NCBI GenBank assembly: GCA_964030785.1
Contig: OZ034975.1
Span: 678,201 to 742,200 of the forward strand
Source of the DNA: Siderastrea siderea
Lineage: Eukaryota; Cnidaria; Anthozoa; Scleractinia; Rhizangiidae
Direction of reading: 5' to 3'
Length of the DNA: 64,000 bases
Both the position numbers and the translations under genes were made by a program. Shown one piece after another: positions 24,024 through 34,487 of this stretch (its first letter is position 1; every line of letters begins with the position of its first letter). The notes beneath the pieces are model-generated. The model made no database searches. It was given only the letters and a program-made list of their open reading frames with translations, and was not told the origin of the DNA.

Positions 24024-25812
24024 ATGGAAGACAAGTACAAATCGTTGCTTGTGCTAAATGAATCAACCGATGCTCACATCACAGTCAACTTTTACATGAC
24101 CTGGGATATCGTTTGCTGGATACCTCACAAATCACACGAAATCAAGCCAAAAGAAAAGCTCCGTTATTCCAACGAGAAGGGATGCAAGTTAGAAATCATT
24201 GCAAGACTTAAAGGTCAAAACCATCAAAGAAAGGTCCTCTTAAAACCACATCAGTGGTTTGAAGACAAGTTAATAAGGATCACTGACTCTCTTGTTCTCG
24301 CAGAAGAAACTCCGCCTTGCTAATTACCCAGAAGAGAAAAACGCATGCCTTCGTAAAATGTACAGGGATAAGGAGCTTTGCTCACTTGCCGGGGGATGCA
24401 ATCTGTACAACATTTTAAGACTAGATATCAAGGAAGTACGTGCAATGTCAAAGGAAGAACAAGATGAAGAAATCACGAAGGCTTTCCAGAGAGAAATACA
24501 GATATGGCACCGCACTTGCAATGCCGATGGTGATGATGACATTGTCCGCGAGCTGATAATGGCATACGACACTCTAAAAGATCGAGAAAAACGTGCTCGA
24601 TACAACAACATGGCTGACTACGACAGTGGATGGCTGTCAGTGAAACGCTTCAAAGCTGTTTTCTGGCCCGAGTGTGAAACCGTAGGGCAGAGGCTGGCGT
24701 GGATTAAGAGAATGGCTTTGCTAGGTTTGTCGGTTGGACTTACAGTTGGGGGCATCCTGTCGATCGTTTTAACTGCTGGCTTTTCGACACCATTTTTAGC
24801 AAGCTCAGTCTTTGGTGGTGTGAACGCTATAGCGCAGACTATCAGCAGGGAGGCCGTTGTTGATGGATGCGACGTTAAAAAGTGGCTAACAGCGACAGGG
24901 GTTGGATATTTTCTCGCATTTCTTCCTGGAGGTGCAGCTATAGGAGTAGCCATTTTGGAGTCAAGTGCCCTCACAGTGGCTGAACTTATAGGAATTAGAA
25001 CAGCCATTGCCGCTGGATGTGGACTTGTATCATCACTGACCTCGGATGCAAAGAAAAAGTTTTTGGATGGAGAGGATATCACACTAAAGCAGGAACTAGG
25101 TCACGCAGCTTGTCAGGCTACAGCAACCGCAGCCGCAGCTCTTGCAGGAGGAGTTGTTGCAAAGACAATGGTGAGGTTTAAGCAAACTACTCAATCAGCG
25201 GCTGCAACTCTTGAGGGAGCAATTTCAGAACCGGTCTCGCCACTTTCTGATCAATTAACAAGTCTGACCAAGAAGGTTCCAGCTCCGTTAGCCGAAAACG
25301 CCACAAAATTGGTGATAGACAAAGCAGCGGAGACTGTAGAGAAGGGCTTAGAGGATTCTGTCGACGAAAATCTAAACTGTGAAGAGCACTACGATGATCG
25401 ACAGTCCTGTACTCAAGAAATGGTTGACGCAGTTTTGAATGCCACCGACACAAATAAACCGATGGAAGGAATCGTCACATACAGATCTAACGGGTGGTGG
25501 TTCTCCAAAATGGTCGTTAGCTATGTTTTAAACGGCGAAGAAATCACACAAGAAAGGAGAGGAAGTGGAAGGCAAATTAAAATTCCTTCCAATGCAAGCA
25601 AAATTAAGGTCAGATTCAAAGCGTTACGTCCACCCTGGGGTGATATTATAAAGTATGATCGTTTCCAAAGCTGCTGGTGTGAGCCCTACGAACCGCATGT
25701 GTTTCAGTACAATACTCCACCAATTCGCACGTTCACTATCAGCGGCAATCTGTGGTGGGAGAAGGTAATGGCAGTCATCGATGAACATTTCAAGGAAACT
25801 AAAGAGATGTAA
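24024..25812 (+). pseudogene. J-like/hydrophobic/WC-domain family protein, copy A (frameshifted)
   Basis: Paralogue of the intact copy C, very similar along its full length. The first 99 codons (24024-24323) encode the same N-terminal domain, then a net gain of four bases near 24300 shifts the frame. The rest (about 24304-25812) reads openly through the J-like domain (WHRTC in place of WHPDK), hydrophobic glycine/alanine segments and the C-terminal domain with FQSCWCEPYEPHVF. The shifted segment begins CTTGTTCTCGCAG|AAG, which resembles a 3' splice site, so a shorter spliced or N-truncated product is possible. Function is unknown. Confidence 0.7.
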
Positions 25813-27382
25813 AGAACTCTACAAAAACTAGGGATCACTCGGCGCCAAAAAGTTTTTATTTTGGTGGTCAGTGCTCTCACGGTTTACAAGTAAAGAACCT
25901 TCTTAAGTTTACAACTGAAATTTTAAACTCACCACTGACCTGTGTTTATCTCATTTTCTCAACTTTCATTTTTTTTCATAAGTTGCACGTTGAGCTGCTC
26001 AATTCTTTTACTTTTGCAAAAAAGCTGCATTTCGTAGTATTTCTCTGAGTCTGAATTCCAACAGTGATTCAAATGGTTGGATAGCTAGCTGGTGAGTTTT
26101 TTCGATTTGTGCCGAAAGTATTTTAGTTTAAGGTTGGTTTAAAGTCGGAAAGGTGATTGCAACTGAATTGACTGCGAGAAGGCAAAGGGTTTCGGAGAAG
26201 AAGGCTGAATTTTCAGGATTTTAATGAGTTTGAAAACTCATCATTATGCTTATTTATCTGTTAAATTGTGAGCTATCCCAGTTTAAAGTAAATGGTTGGT
26301 TAAGGTCGTAAATATTTTGCTTAAGGGACTGAGCAGCTAAAACCATCTTCCCTATCTGTACAATAGTTTCAGCAAGCAATCCAACTTAGGTGTTGATACA
26401 TTATTCCAATGGATTGATTTATCTAAATCTAAAATTCTTAAAAGTAGATCGATTGGAACTTTTATAATAAACTAATTATGTTTCCCGGATAAAAGAATAT
26501 CACTTACAATCATGATAAATACCAGCTAAACCCAAAATGCACGCTTAAAATTTAGAGGGAAGAGCTAGGACGCTAAAACGCTTTCAGTTGTTTTAATGAA
26601 ATTTATATATTTGTACTGTATTATCTGTTATCTAATTGATTTAAAGTTTTTGTGAATTTTGTGGCATTTATAAGAAGTGTTATTTGAAAGATCGTTTGAA
26701 TTCCACTGGTTCATATAAGACATATCGAAACGTATTTAGATTTTCATCATGTTATTTCCATCATGATGTTGTTCCCTACATACCAAACTTACCAGAACGA
26801 ATAAACTTAATGGTACATGTAGCATGCGTATTTGCAAGATCATAAACATATATAGTGTACATTGGCATGGTCTGCATGATAGACATGCAATAAAGACGCT
26901 GAAAAGTGGGTCATTCCCAGAAAACGTACGGATTTATTAGCTTTTTGTATCTTTTTAAAATAACAACAATACTCAGTGTTATTATCAAAGAAATTTACAT
27001 TCCTTCAATAACGGTCTGACTCTAAGTCGTTCTCTACATTAAGACACAATATTAGTTACTACAAGTTAGATGTAAATGTAACTTAGTACACGCAAATGTA
27101 ACTTACTCATGCTTTTGTACATAGGCGAAGAATGAACGAATAAATATGACCTTAAAAGAGAAAAAAATATGCTTAGCCTTTAGTTTGCAATGCACTCTCA
27201 ATACAAATGCTGTGACAGGGATATTTCAGTTAACATGCAGTACGAAGAACCGTAGCCTTGTAAGCCGTTTAAACAGTAATTTTAACGACGAATTTCTAGT
27301 CTAACTGAATTACATGATTTCTAAGAAGTGTTGCGTTCGTGTCAACCTAGAAATTTAAAATTATTTTAAGTGTAAACAATGT
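25813..27382. other. AT-rich spacer between copies A and B
   Basis: About 1.6 kb without an open frame, splice-consistent exon or clear repeat that I could identify. Confidence 0.5.
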
Positions 27383-27982
27383 CTTTTGTTCACAGCGGCA
27401 AGCAGTTGAAGAACTGCCTGACCGAAACACATTCCAGGGCATTCCAGTTCAATCTTGACCAAAAATGGCCACAAAATTTATGAAGGGAAAAGTAGCAGAT
27501 ACTGCAAAGAGCGCTTAGAGGATTCTGCCAACGAAAATAAAAACTGTGAAAAGCTCTACGATGATCGACAGTCCTGTTCTCAAGAAACGATTGACACAGT
27601 TTTGAATGCCATGGACGCAAATAAACCGATAGAAGAAGGAATCCTCACATACATATCTGAAGGGTTGTGGTTCTCCAAAATGGTTGTTAGCTATGTTTTA
27701 AACGGCAAAGAAATCTCTGAAGAAACAAAAGGAAGTGGAAGCCAAATTAAAATTCCTTCCAATGCAAGCAAAATTAAGGTCAGATTCAAGGTGTTACGTC
27801 CACCCTGGGGTGATATTATAAAGTATGATCGTTTCCAAAGCTGCTGGTGTGAGCCCTACGAACCGCATGTGTTTCAGTACGATACTCCACCAATTCGCAC
27901 ATTCACTATCAGCGGCAATCTGTGGTGGGAAGCGGTAATGAGAGTCAGCGATGAGCATCACGAGGAAACTAAAGAGATTTGA
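27383..27982 (+). pseudogene. Copy B: C-terminal remnant of the J-like family protein
   Basis: Only the C-terminal domain is present: from about 27510 it reads LEDSANENKNCEKLYDD and continues through GLWFSKMVVSYVLNG, PPWGDIIKYDRFQSCWCEP to the stop at 27980-27982. Homology reaches slightly further upstream in another frame (AAAATGGCCACAAAATTTAT near 27463). No N-terminal, J-like or hydrophobic part precedes it, and the open frame begins without an ATG. It is either a truncated duplicate or an exon that has lost its partners. Its 3' flank, not that of copy A, matches the 3' flank of copy C. Confidence 0.65.
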
Positions 27983-28228
27983 AGAACTCCACTTCACAGA
28001 GTGTTTACGTAAGAGAGCAACTGAAAAACGTGACTGATACGAGATATTACGAGGGCGCAAAAAATCTAGTCTTCTAGTTATAGCACTGTTTGTGCCATTT
28101 CTTTGCTTCCGCATGAACTGAGGAAAAGAGAGACAATCAATCAGTGACTTTATTTAAGTGCAGTAGAAGTCTAGCCGAGGGTAAAAACCTCCACTAATTG
28201 GGGACCCTTAAGTAAAATAATTCTAAAG

Positions 28229-28456
28229 CGGCCTTCACATGTCATATCAAACTAATGTTGGCCAACTCGTGTTGGCAAACTCAAATTGGTGTGTGTGAAC
28301 GACACAACAACATGTCGACAAACTGTTGGCGAGAATAGAGACAAGTTCTATTTGTCGCCAACAGTTTGCCAACATGTTGTTTTGTCGTTCACACACACCA
28401 ATTTTGAGTTTACCGACAAGAGTTGGCCAACATTAGTTTGACGTGTGAAGTTGCTT
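28229..28456. mobile_element. Foldback MITE (about 228 bp), unit 1 only
   Basis: Arms such as CTAATGTTGGCCAAC and GTTGGCCAACATTAG are inverted copies; GTGTGTGAACGACA pairs with TGTCGTTCACACAC-like sequence. It is flanked by TAAAG (28224-28228 and 28457-28461). The sister unit at about 34693-34702 lacks it. Confidence 0.8.
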
Positions 28457-28527
28457 TAAAGAGCATACATAAAAATTATGTTAAACATCTACCTATTTAC
28501 AATAATTCTAGAATAGCTGTTTCTAAG

Positions 28528-28756
28528 GCCTATTCCAAACGTCTCGCTATTGCCTTGCCGAACTAAATTCAAGAATAAAAGTCGATTTAGGCACGGCAGT
28601 AGCACGACGTTTCAAACCATTCAGTTCGGCAGGTTAAATTAAGTTCGGCACGACTATTTAGCACGGCAGGCCCTGCCGTGCTATTGTCACCCCACTGCCG
28701 GGTCAAACCTATTTGGCTGGGTTCGGCACGGCAGTAGCGCGACGTTTGGAACACGC
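28528..28756. mobile_element. TIR MITE (about 229 bp) with CTAAG duplication, unit 1 only
   Basis: Left end GCCTATTCCAAACGTC and right end GACGTTTGGAACACGC are inverted; CTAAG flanks both sides (28523-28527, 28757-28761). The sister unit has a single CTAGG at about 34760. The body is full of GGCACGGCAGTAG-type subrepeats. Confidence 0.8.
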
Positions 28757-28868
28757 CTAAGAAAAGCATTATTTATGGGTTATCTCATTAGAATTCCACT
28801 AAGAATGCTTTCAGCAGTAAAAGCCAGCCGAAACCAGTTAAGTTAGAGCTTTTATCTAGTAGTTTACA

Positions 28869-29182
28869 CCCGGGGGGGGGGGTGTACTCGACCCATATTT
28901 GGGTGTAGGTGAGCCATTGAGGGTTTGAAACCCTGACCCTGTTTAGGACAAAAAATCCTAAAATACAAACCCTGTTTAGGACAACAAGCTCAATTTTATT
29001 ACCCTGTTTAGGACACGCAATACCCTGTTTATAATTAGGACAGACTCGCGCGAATTTATATACCCTGTTTAGGACAGACTGGCACGAAATCACATACCCT
29101 GTTTAGGACAGAAAGGCCAAAAACCATACTCTGTCCAGCGGCACATCCCCGTATAGGCCATATAAGGGAGTACCCCGCTGGG
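28869..29182. mobile_element. hAT-like non-autonomous element with TTTAGGACA subrepeats, unit 1 only
   Basis: The direct 8-bp repeat AGTTTACA (28861-28868 and 29183-29190) flanks a 314-bp insert whose ends (CCCGGGGG...GTACTC and GAGTACCCCGCTGGG) are loosely inverted. Inside, CCCTGTTTAGGACA recurs about six times at irregular 16-35 bp spacing. The sister unit has a single AGTTTACA at 34865-34872. An 8-bp duplication is the hallmark of hAT transposition. Confidence 0.85.
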
Positions 29183-29190
29183 AGTTTACA

Positions 29191-30360
29191 GCATGCCTGT
29201 CCGAATAAGGAATACAGTAACTGTAAGCGTCAAACTAAAGACAGATAGATGTAAAGATAAAAAGATTCGGCGTTCATATTATTCCCTTTTCATCCAAGGT
29301 TTGCATGATAATCACGTGACAGGGATACCAACTGATTGACACTGAGAGTCAACAGTCCGGTTTGCGATGTCATGTATTTTTAGCTGACATACAATGCGTG
29401 ACAAGGAATATGCATTGACACCGGAAATTCATTGCTAAACCAACTTGGGCACTGTACAAAAATACATAGTGCTATTATGCGTAGCTGGCGATATTGTCTG
29501 CGGAGGTAACGTTTTGGCGGCGGGGCTTATAAGGATTATTCGAATGAGCTTTTAACGCACTGCAATTCGCCTTTGATGCGTATTTAGTATTTAACATAAA
29601 GTATTTTCCTACGAAAGTTTTCACACACTTTCTGAGATAGGTTTGTGAGGCTTCGTTGTTGTATTGAGTAGTAGTAATAAAGATGTAGTTAACTTTACAC
29701 ACTACTGTTCGCAGACTCTCAGTCTAATGTCTTCATTTTTTAAATCACAAATTGTGGGGACACTGAAGTGCTACATGAAATATGGTAACCTAATCATAAA
29801 CACCTAAAAATCCCACTGACGAGACGTTTTATAGTTACTAATTGGCTAATGGCAGAGCGTGATGACAAAGTGCAACACTTGCGGGATGTGACTAGAATGA
29901 CAAAGTCACAAGTCCAGCACATGCGTGCTCTGGGTTGCATGTACAGGCATTACCCCTTGGTCTACCAAGAAAGAGAGGAACAGTGAGCATGAGGCCTCAC
30001 CAGCACAGCATAGCTAACACTCAGGCTCGGGGTTCCCATAAAAGTAAATTAAGTAATTACAAAGTGTGGTACTTGTGGGATGTGACTTAAATGGAGCTAT
30101 CGTGAAACATTCATCTAGAATCATCTGAATTTTCCGGTTCGCACTGCGAAACCACGCCCTTTCAGGCGGAGCCTCCCCGCATAGCCCACTATAGGGAGTG
30201 TCCCTCCCCCCGGGGGTTACAACTACAAGCCTCTTGCACTTAGTCTCCCTTTAAAGAGCCAAGAGTAACATAAAATATTCTGATGTCTTTTGTGAATAAA
30301 ATCTGCATCTCGCTCCGTTGTACGCGAAAATGGTAAATTCGATTTACCTGGATGGCTGAT
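29191..30360. repeat. 3' flank of duplicated unit 1
   Basis: Non-coding sequence collinear with 34873-38183 once the transposon at 35271-37396 is removed. The pre-insertion site of that transposon is the TA at 29585-29586. Confidence 0.8.
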
Positions 30361-31124
30361 GGGCTCCTGCTGATATTAATTCATTTGGGTTGAGAATAGT
30401 ACAGTCCGGGCCACAACCAGAACTGGATATATGGTGACGTCATCGAACTTTCCAAGATGGCGCCCACACGAAGGGACACGATGTTGGGTCACTTCTCAGC
30501 TCTTTTCTAGGCCTTGAAGTGCCCTTTTCCCGCAGTACTTTGGGAACCTTCCGTTTGAACAATAACGAAACAAACCAGAGTGAAAAAAACGGCGTCCGTT
30601 GAAGTTTCGCATGCGATTTAGAACTAGTGATCTATCATATGTTGGGCGTCCTGCATTTCTCCGAGACTGGAATCAAATACACAAAGACGGGGTACCAAGA
30701 TGGAGGGGGCTGGTACAAACCGAATCTCTCGTTTCTTTGCGCGGCTCGTTTCTTTCCTTGTGTGACGCCCATTTATATCATAGTAACGAAACTAAGGGCA
30801 GATAAGGACTGAATGGAAAAGTCAAAGCGGGTGGTCATGGGATTGGAGAAACGGGGGTGTGGAAGGACAGGGAGGAAAAAAGGTTGGAACAAGAGAAATA
30901 AGAAAAGAAAGAAAAGAATCAAGTGCCAATTAGAGAGAGCCTCTAAGACAGGAACGGAAAGCACAAGTAACGGAAAGTGAGAAGTTTAATTCCCTCAGTC
31001 CTTTCTCCCGAGTCATTTCCATACACTTGTGACTTATAGACAACTCAGATCTTTCGTATTTGCATAATTGAAATGTACTTGGCGTAATTTTGTAACAAAA
31101 AACTTACATTGATTTGTCAAAAAA
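30361..31124. other. Spacer between duplicated units
   Basis: No gene is supported. It contains TGACGTCA (30434-30441) followed closely by CCAAGATGGCG (30452-30462), a pairing often seen in TATA-less promoters, but only a 17-codon frame follows. Otherwise there is purine-rich sequence at 30880-30960. Confidence 0.45.
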
Positions 31125-31660
31125 ATATTGATGCTGCGGGGAAAGTTCATTTTGGACCGACAAAAATGTACTGCAACGAAATTTCTTGTGTTCTGTAAAA
31201 TGTTAGCAATTTGCAAAGCCAGAATAGTTTTTAGTTCTGTTAAGTTAAAAACCCTAACGTTTCAGCTAAAACTTCAGCCTTCGTCAGAGGAAGTGATAAG
31301 AATTCTTTTTTTTACAAAGCGCGCGTATTATACTAGGAAAATAATTAATTCTTGTACTTTAAAGCCAAGTTTGAATACTCGTGCGGTAAAATTTTCCCGA
31401 TATAACAAATAAACATCAACAGGCAACTGAAGTTAAATTGTACACCAGATCAACAGAGATGCCTGCAGACCCTAAATCACGAACTTTATTCAATCAGTCA
31501 GATCTGGATTGTAACTGCAAGGCCTTTATTTCCTCCTTTTCCTAAATCGAATGCTGAGTGATGCAACAAATACTGTTAAATTTTAAGGCAAAACAATTAT
31601 CATTTTCCGACAAGTTCGATCTTTATAACGAGCTTTTGTTTTTAACAATCATTCGCCGAA
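31125..31660. repeat. Dispersed repeat, left edge of duplicated unit 2
   Basis: Matches 21240-21720 in order. Its first 120 bp also match about 39205-39310. Confidence 0.65.
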
Positions 31661-31947
31661 GGCGAAGTAAGTATTGGCGAATAAATATTCGTCAATATTC
31701 ACTGAGCCTGAGGCGAGTAATTGTTTTAGTATAATTTTGAGATGGGGACATCAAAAAGTGAAAAGAAAATGAGCTAAAACACAACTATACACGTAAAAAG
31801 TAACTCATCTAACGCCCGTTATAACGAACCCATACTGTATTGTATTGAAAAATACTAAGAATGTTGGAGTTGTAGGAGATTTCAAAGGTTTAACTCTAGT
31901 AACTTAAGTTTGGTATAAAAGTTTTTTGCAGGTTTTCATTTTTGCAA

Positions 31948-31951
<4 letters not shown>

Positions 31952-32029
<78 letters not shown>
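31952..32029. repeat. (ATT)n microsatellite
   Basis: About 26 uninterrupted ATT units immediately left of the region homologous to the copy A upstream region. Confidence 0.97.
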
Positions 32030-32075
32030 GAAATAGGAAGCGATCTAAGATAAAAATAAACGAGAGCTAAAAAAA

Positions 32076-32212
32076 TAGACTGCGAATAGTCTCTAATTTT
32101 GGCGATGGCGATTGTGGGGCGGGCGAAATACACACACACGCGCGCGCGCGCGTGTATATTTCGCCCGCCCCACAATCGCCATCGCCAAAATTAGAGACTA
32201 CTCGCAGTCTAC
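32076..32212. mobile_element. GC-rich hairpin element in the copy C upstream region
   Basis: Two arms of about 57 bp are almost perfect inverted copies (TAGACTGCGAATAGTC... and ...GACTACTCGCAGTCTA) around a (CA)n(CG)n centre. Copy A has an uninterrupted A-run at the matching point (about 23512), so this arrived after the duplication. Confidence 0.85.
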
Positions 32213-32461
32213 TAAAAAAAAAGGTTGTACACACCACGGTAGACTAACCGGCGTGAGAATGAAACACTTCAATAATTAAAATTCTTAAAAACAATTTTTA
32301 GCCAGCGTATATCTCATTCCCGGTTATCTAGTAATGATTTCTCAGAAATACAGTGTGATTTCTTTCAAATGGTAAAATTTACTTCCGTTCTGCAATGTTG
32401 TTGATTGTCTGTAAGTGGCTCCGTTCACAGACAAATCACAATGTATTGCTTGACATGAACA

Positions 32462-32470
32462 GGAAATTCC
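32462..32470 (+). promoter_or_regulatory. NF-kB-type site GGAAATTCC upstream of copy C
   Basis: Same motif and same neighbours (GAACA before, AGAAGTGCCA after) as at 23753-23761. A further GGAAATTCC occurs downstream of copy C at 35099-35107. Confidence 0.45.
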
Positions 32471-32600
32471 AGAAGTGCCAGTGGTGATTCTTGATCTAGT
32501 TTCAAAGACCTTCAAGACCTACAAGATCTACTGGACATTTCACTGTCTGACGAGTTTTTGGAATCTTTTGGAACCTAATGTCAGGCTTTCACGTAGTGAT

Positions 32601-32707
32601 GTAAGTATTCTCTTTGCATATCGTGCATATTTGATTTTAACCCGTTTTCTGAAAGATACTTAGGCCACTATCAATCGAATGAATCATTTCAAAATCTCAA
32701 CTTTCAG
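32601..32707 (+). other. Inferred 5' UTR intron of copy C
   Basis: Donor GAT|GTAAGTATT and acceptor CTTTCAG|GAACTG, kept in position between copies A and C. Confidence 0.55.
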
Positions 32708-32738
32708 GAACTGATCCCTTGTTCAGCTCGGTTCAGAT

Positions 32739-34487
32739 ATGGAAGACAAGTACAAATCGTTGCTTGTGATAAATGAATCAACCGATGCTCACATCACAGT
32801 CAACTTCTACGTCACCTGGGATATCGTTTGCTGGATACCTCATAAATCACACGAAATCAAGCCAAAAGGAAAGCTCCGTTATTCCAACGAGAAAGGATGC
32901 AAGTTAGGAATCATTGCAAGATTTAAAGGTCAAAACCAACAAAAAATGGTTCTCTTAAAACCACAACAGTGGTTAGAAGACAAGTTAATAAGGATCACTG
33001 ACTCTCTTGTTCCTGAAGAGGAAAATCTTGCTAATTATCCAGAAGAGAAAAAAGCATGCCTTCGTAAAATGTACAGAGATAAGGAACTTTGCTTAGTTGA
33101 TGGGGGTTGCAATCTGTACAACATTTTAAGACTAGATATGAAGGAAGTACGTGGCATGTCAAAGGAAGAACAAGATGAAGAAATCACGAAGGCTTTCCAG
33201 AGAGAAATACAGATATGGCACCGCACTTGCGATGATGACATTGTCCGCGAGCTGATAATGGCGTACGACACTCTAAAAGATCGAGAAAAACGTTCTCGGT
33301 ACAACAACATGGCTGACTACGACAGTGGGTGGCTGTCAGTGAAACGCTTTAAAGCTGTTTTCTGGCCCGAGTGTGAAACCGTAGGGCAGAGGCTGGCGTG
33401 GATTAAGAGAATGGCTTTGCTAGGTTTGTCGGTCGGACTTACAGTTACAGGCATCCTGTCAATTGTTTTCACCGCTGGCTTCTCGACACCACTTTTAGCG
33501 AGCGCAATCGCTGGTGGTGTGAAAGCTTTAACACAGACTATTAGCAGGGAGGCCGTTGTTGATGGATGCAACGTTAAAAAGTGGCTAATAGAGACAGGGG
33601 TTGGATATTTTCTCGCATTTCTTCCTGGAGGTGCAGCTATAGGAGTAGCCATGTTGGAGTCAAGTGCCCTCACAGTGGCTGAACTGATAGGAATTAGAAC
33701 AGCTATTGCCGCTGGATGTAGACTTGTATCATCACTGACCACGGATGCTAAGAAAACGTTTTTGGATGGAGAGAATATCACACTAAAGCAGGCATTGGGT
33801 CACGCAGCTTGTCAGGCTGCGGCAACCGCTGCCGCAGCTCTTGCAGGAGGGGCTGTTGCGAAGACAATGGTGAGGGTTAAACAAACTACTCAATCAGCGG
33901 CTGCAACTCTTGAGGGAGCAATTTCAGAACCGGTTTCGCCACTTTCTCATCGGTTAAAAAGTCTGGCCAAGAACGCCACAGAATTTGTGATAAACAAAGC
34001 AGCGGAGACAGTAGAGAAAGTCTTAGAGGATTCTGTCGACGAAAATCTTAACTGTGAAGAGCACTACGATGATCGACAGTCCTGTACTCAAGAAAGGGTT
34101 AACCCAGTTTTGAATGCCATCGGCACAAATAAACCGATGGAAGGACTCGTCACATACATATCCCAGGGGTGGTGGTTTTCCAAAATGGTCGTTAGCTATG
34201 TTTTAAACGGCATAGAAATCACAAAAGAAAGGAGAGGAAGTGGAAGCCAAATTAAAATTCCTTCCAATGCAAACAAAATTAAGGTCAGATTCAAAGTGTT
34301 ACGTCCACCCTGGGGTGATATCATAAAGTATGATCGTTTCCAAAGGTGCTGGTGTGAGCCCTACGAACCGCATGTGTTTCAGTACGATTCTCCACCAATT
34401 CGCACGTTCACTATCAGCGGCAATCTGTGGTGGGAAGCGGTAATGAGAGTCAGCGATGAACATCACAAGGAAACTAAGGAGGTTTAA
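32739..34487 (+). CDS. Unnamed J-like / hydrophobic / Trp-Cys domain protein, copy C (intact)
   Basis: A single-exon 582-residue frame from ATG (just after the inferred UTR intron) to TAA. Visible parts: residues 15-90, a probably beta-rich domain with VTWDIVCWIPHKSHE; residues 125-190, a J-like fold (NLYNILRL, KAFQREIQIW, AYDTLKDREKRSRYN) in which the catalytic HPD is HRT (161-163); residues 226-262 and 288-330, hydrophobic helices rich in Gly/Ala (VGYFLAFLPGGAAIGV); residues 354-376, an alanine tract; residues 468-570, a compact domain with GWWFSKMVVSYVLNG, LRPPWGDIIKYDRF, CWCEPYEPHVF and SGNLWWEAV. There is no signal peptide. I do not recognise a named family. Loss of HPD argues against Hsp70 activation; the hydrophobic helices suggest membrane insertion or oligomerisation. 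Function is inferred only. Confidence 0.85.
   Translation: MEDKYKSLLVINESTDAHITVNFYVTWDIVCWIPHKSHEIKPKGKLRYSNEKGCKLGIIARFKGQNQQKMVLLKPQQWLEDKLIRITDSLVPEEENLANYPEEKKACLRKMYRDKELCLVDGGCNLYNILRLDMKEVRGMSKEEQDEEITKAFQREIQIWHRTCDDDIVRELIMAYDTLKDREKRSRYNNMADYDSGWLSVKRFKAVFWPECETVGQRLAWIKRMALLGLSVGLTVTGILSIVFTAGFSTPLLASAIAGGVKALTQTISREAVVDGCNVKKWLIETGVGYFLAFLPGGAAIGVAMLESSALTVAELIGIRTAIAAGCRLVSSLTTDAKKTFLDGENITLKQALGHAACQAAATAAAALAGGAVAKTMVRVKQTTQSAAATLEGAISEPVSPLSHRLKSLAKNATEFVINKAAETVEKVLEDSVDENLNCEEHYDDRQSCTQERVNPVLNAIGTNKPMEGLVTYISQGWWFSKMVVSYVLNGIEITKERRGSGSQIKIPSNANKIKVRFKVLRPPWGDIIKYDRFQRCWCEPYEPHVFQYDSPPIRTFTISGNLWWEAVMRVSDEHHKETKEV

Noticed and set aside
28925..29115. CRISPR-like spaced repeats (CCCTGTTTAGGACA)
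   Set aside because: Spacing is irregular, the host is an animal, and the repeats lie inside a transposon bounded by an 8-bp duplication.
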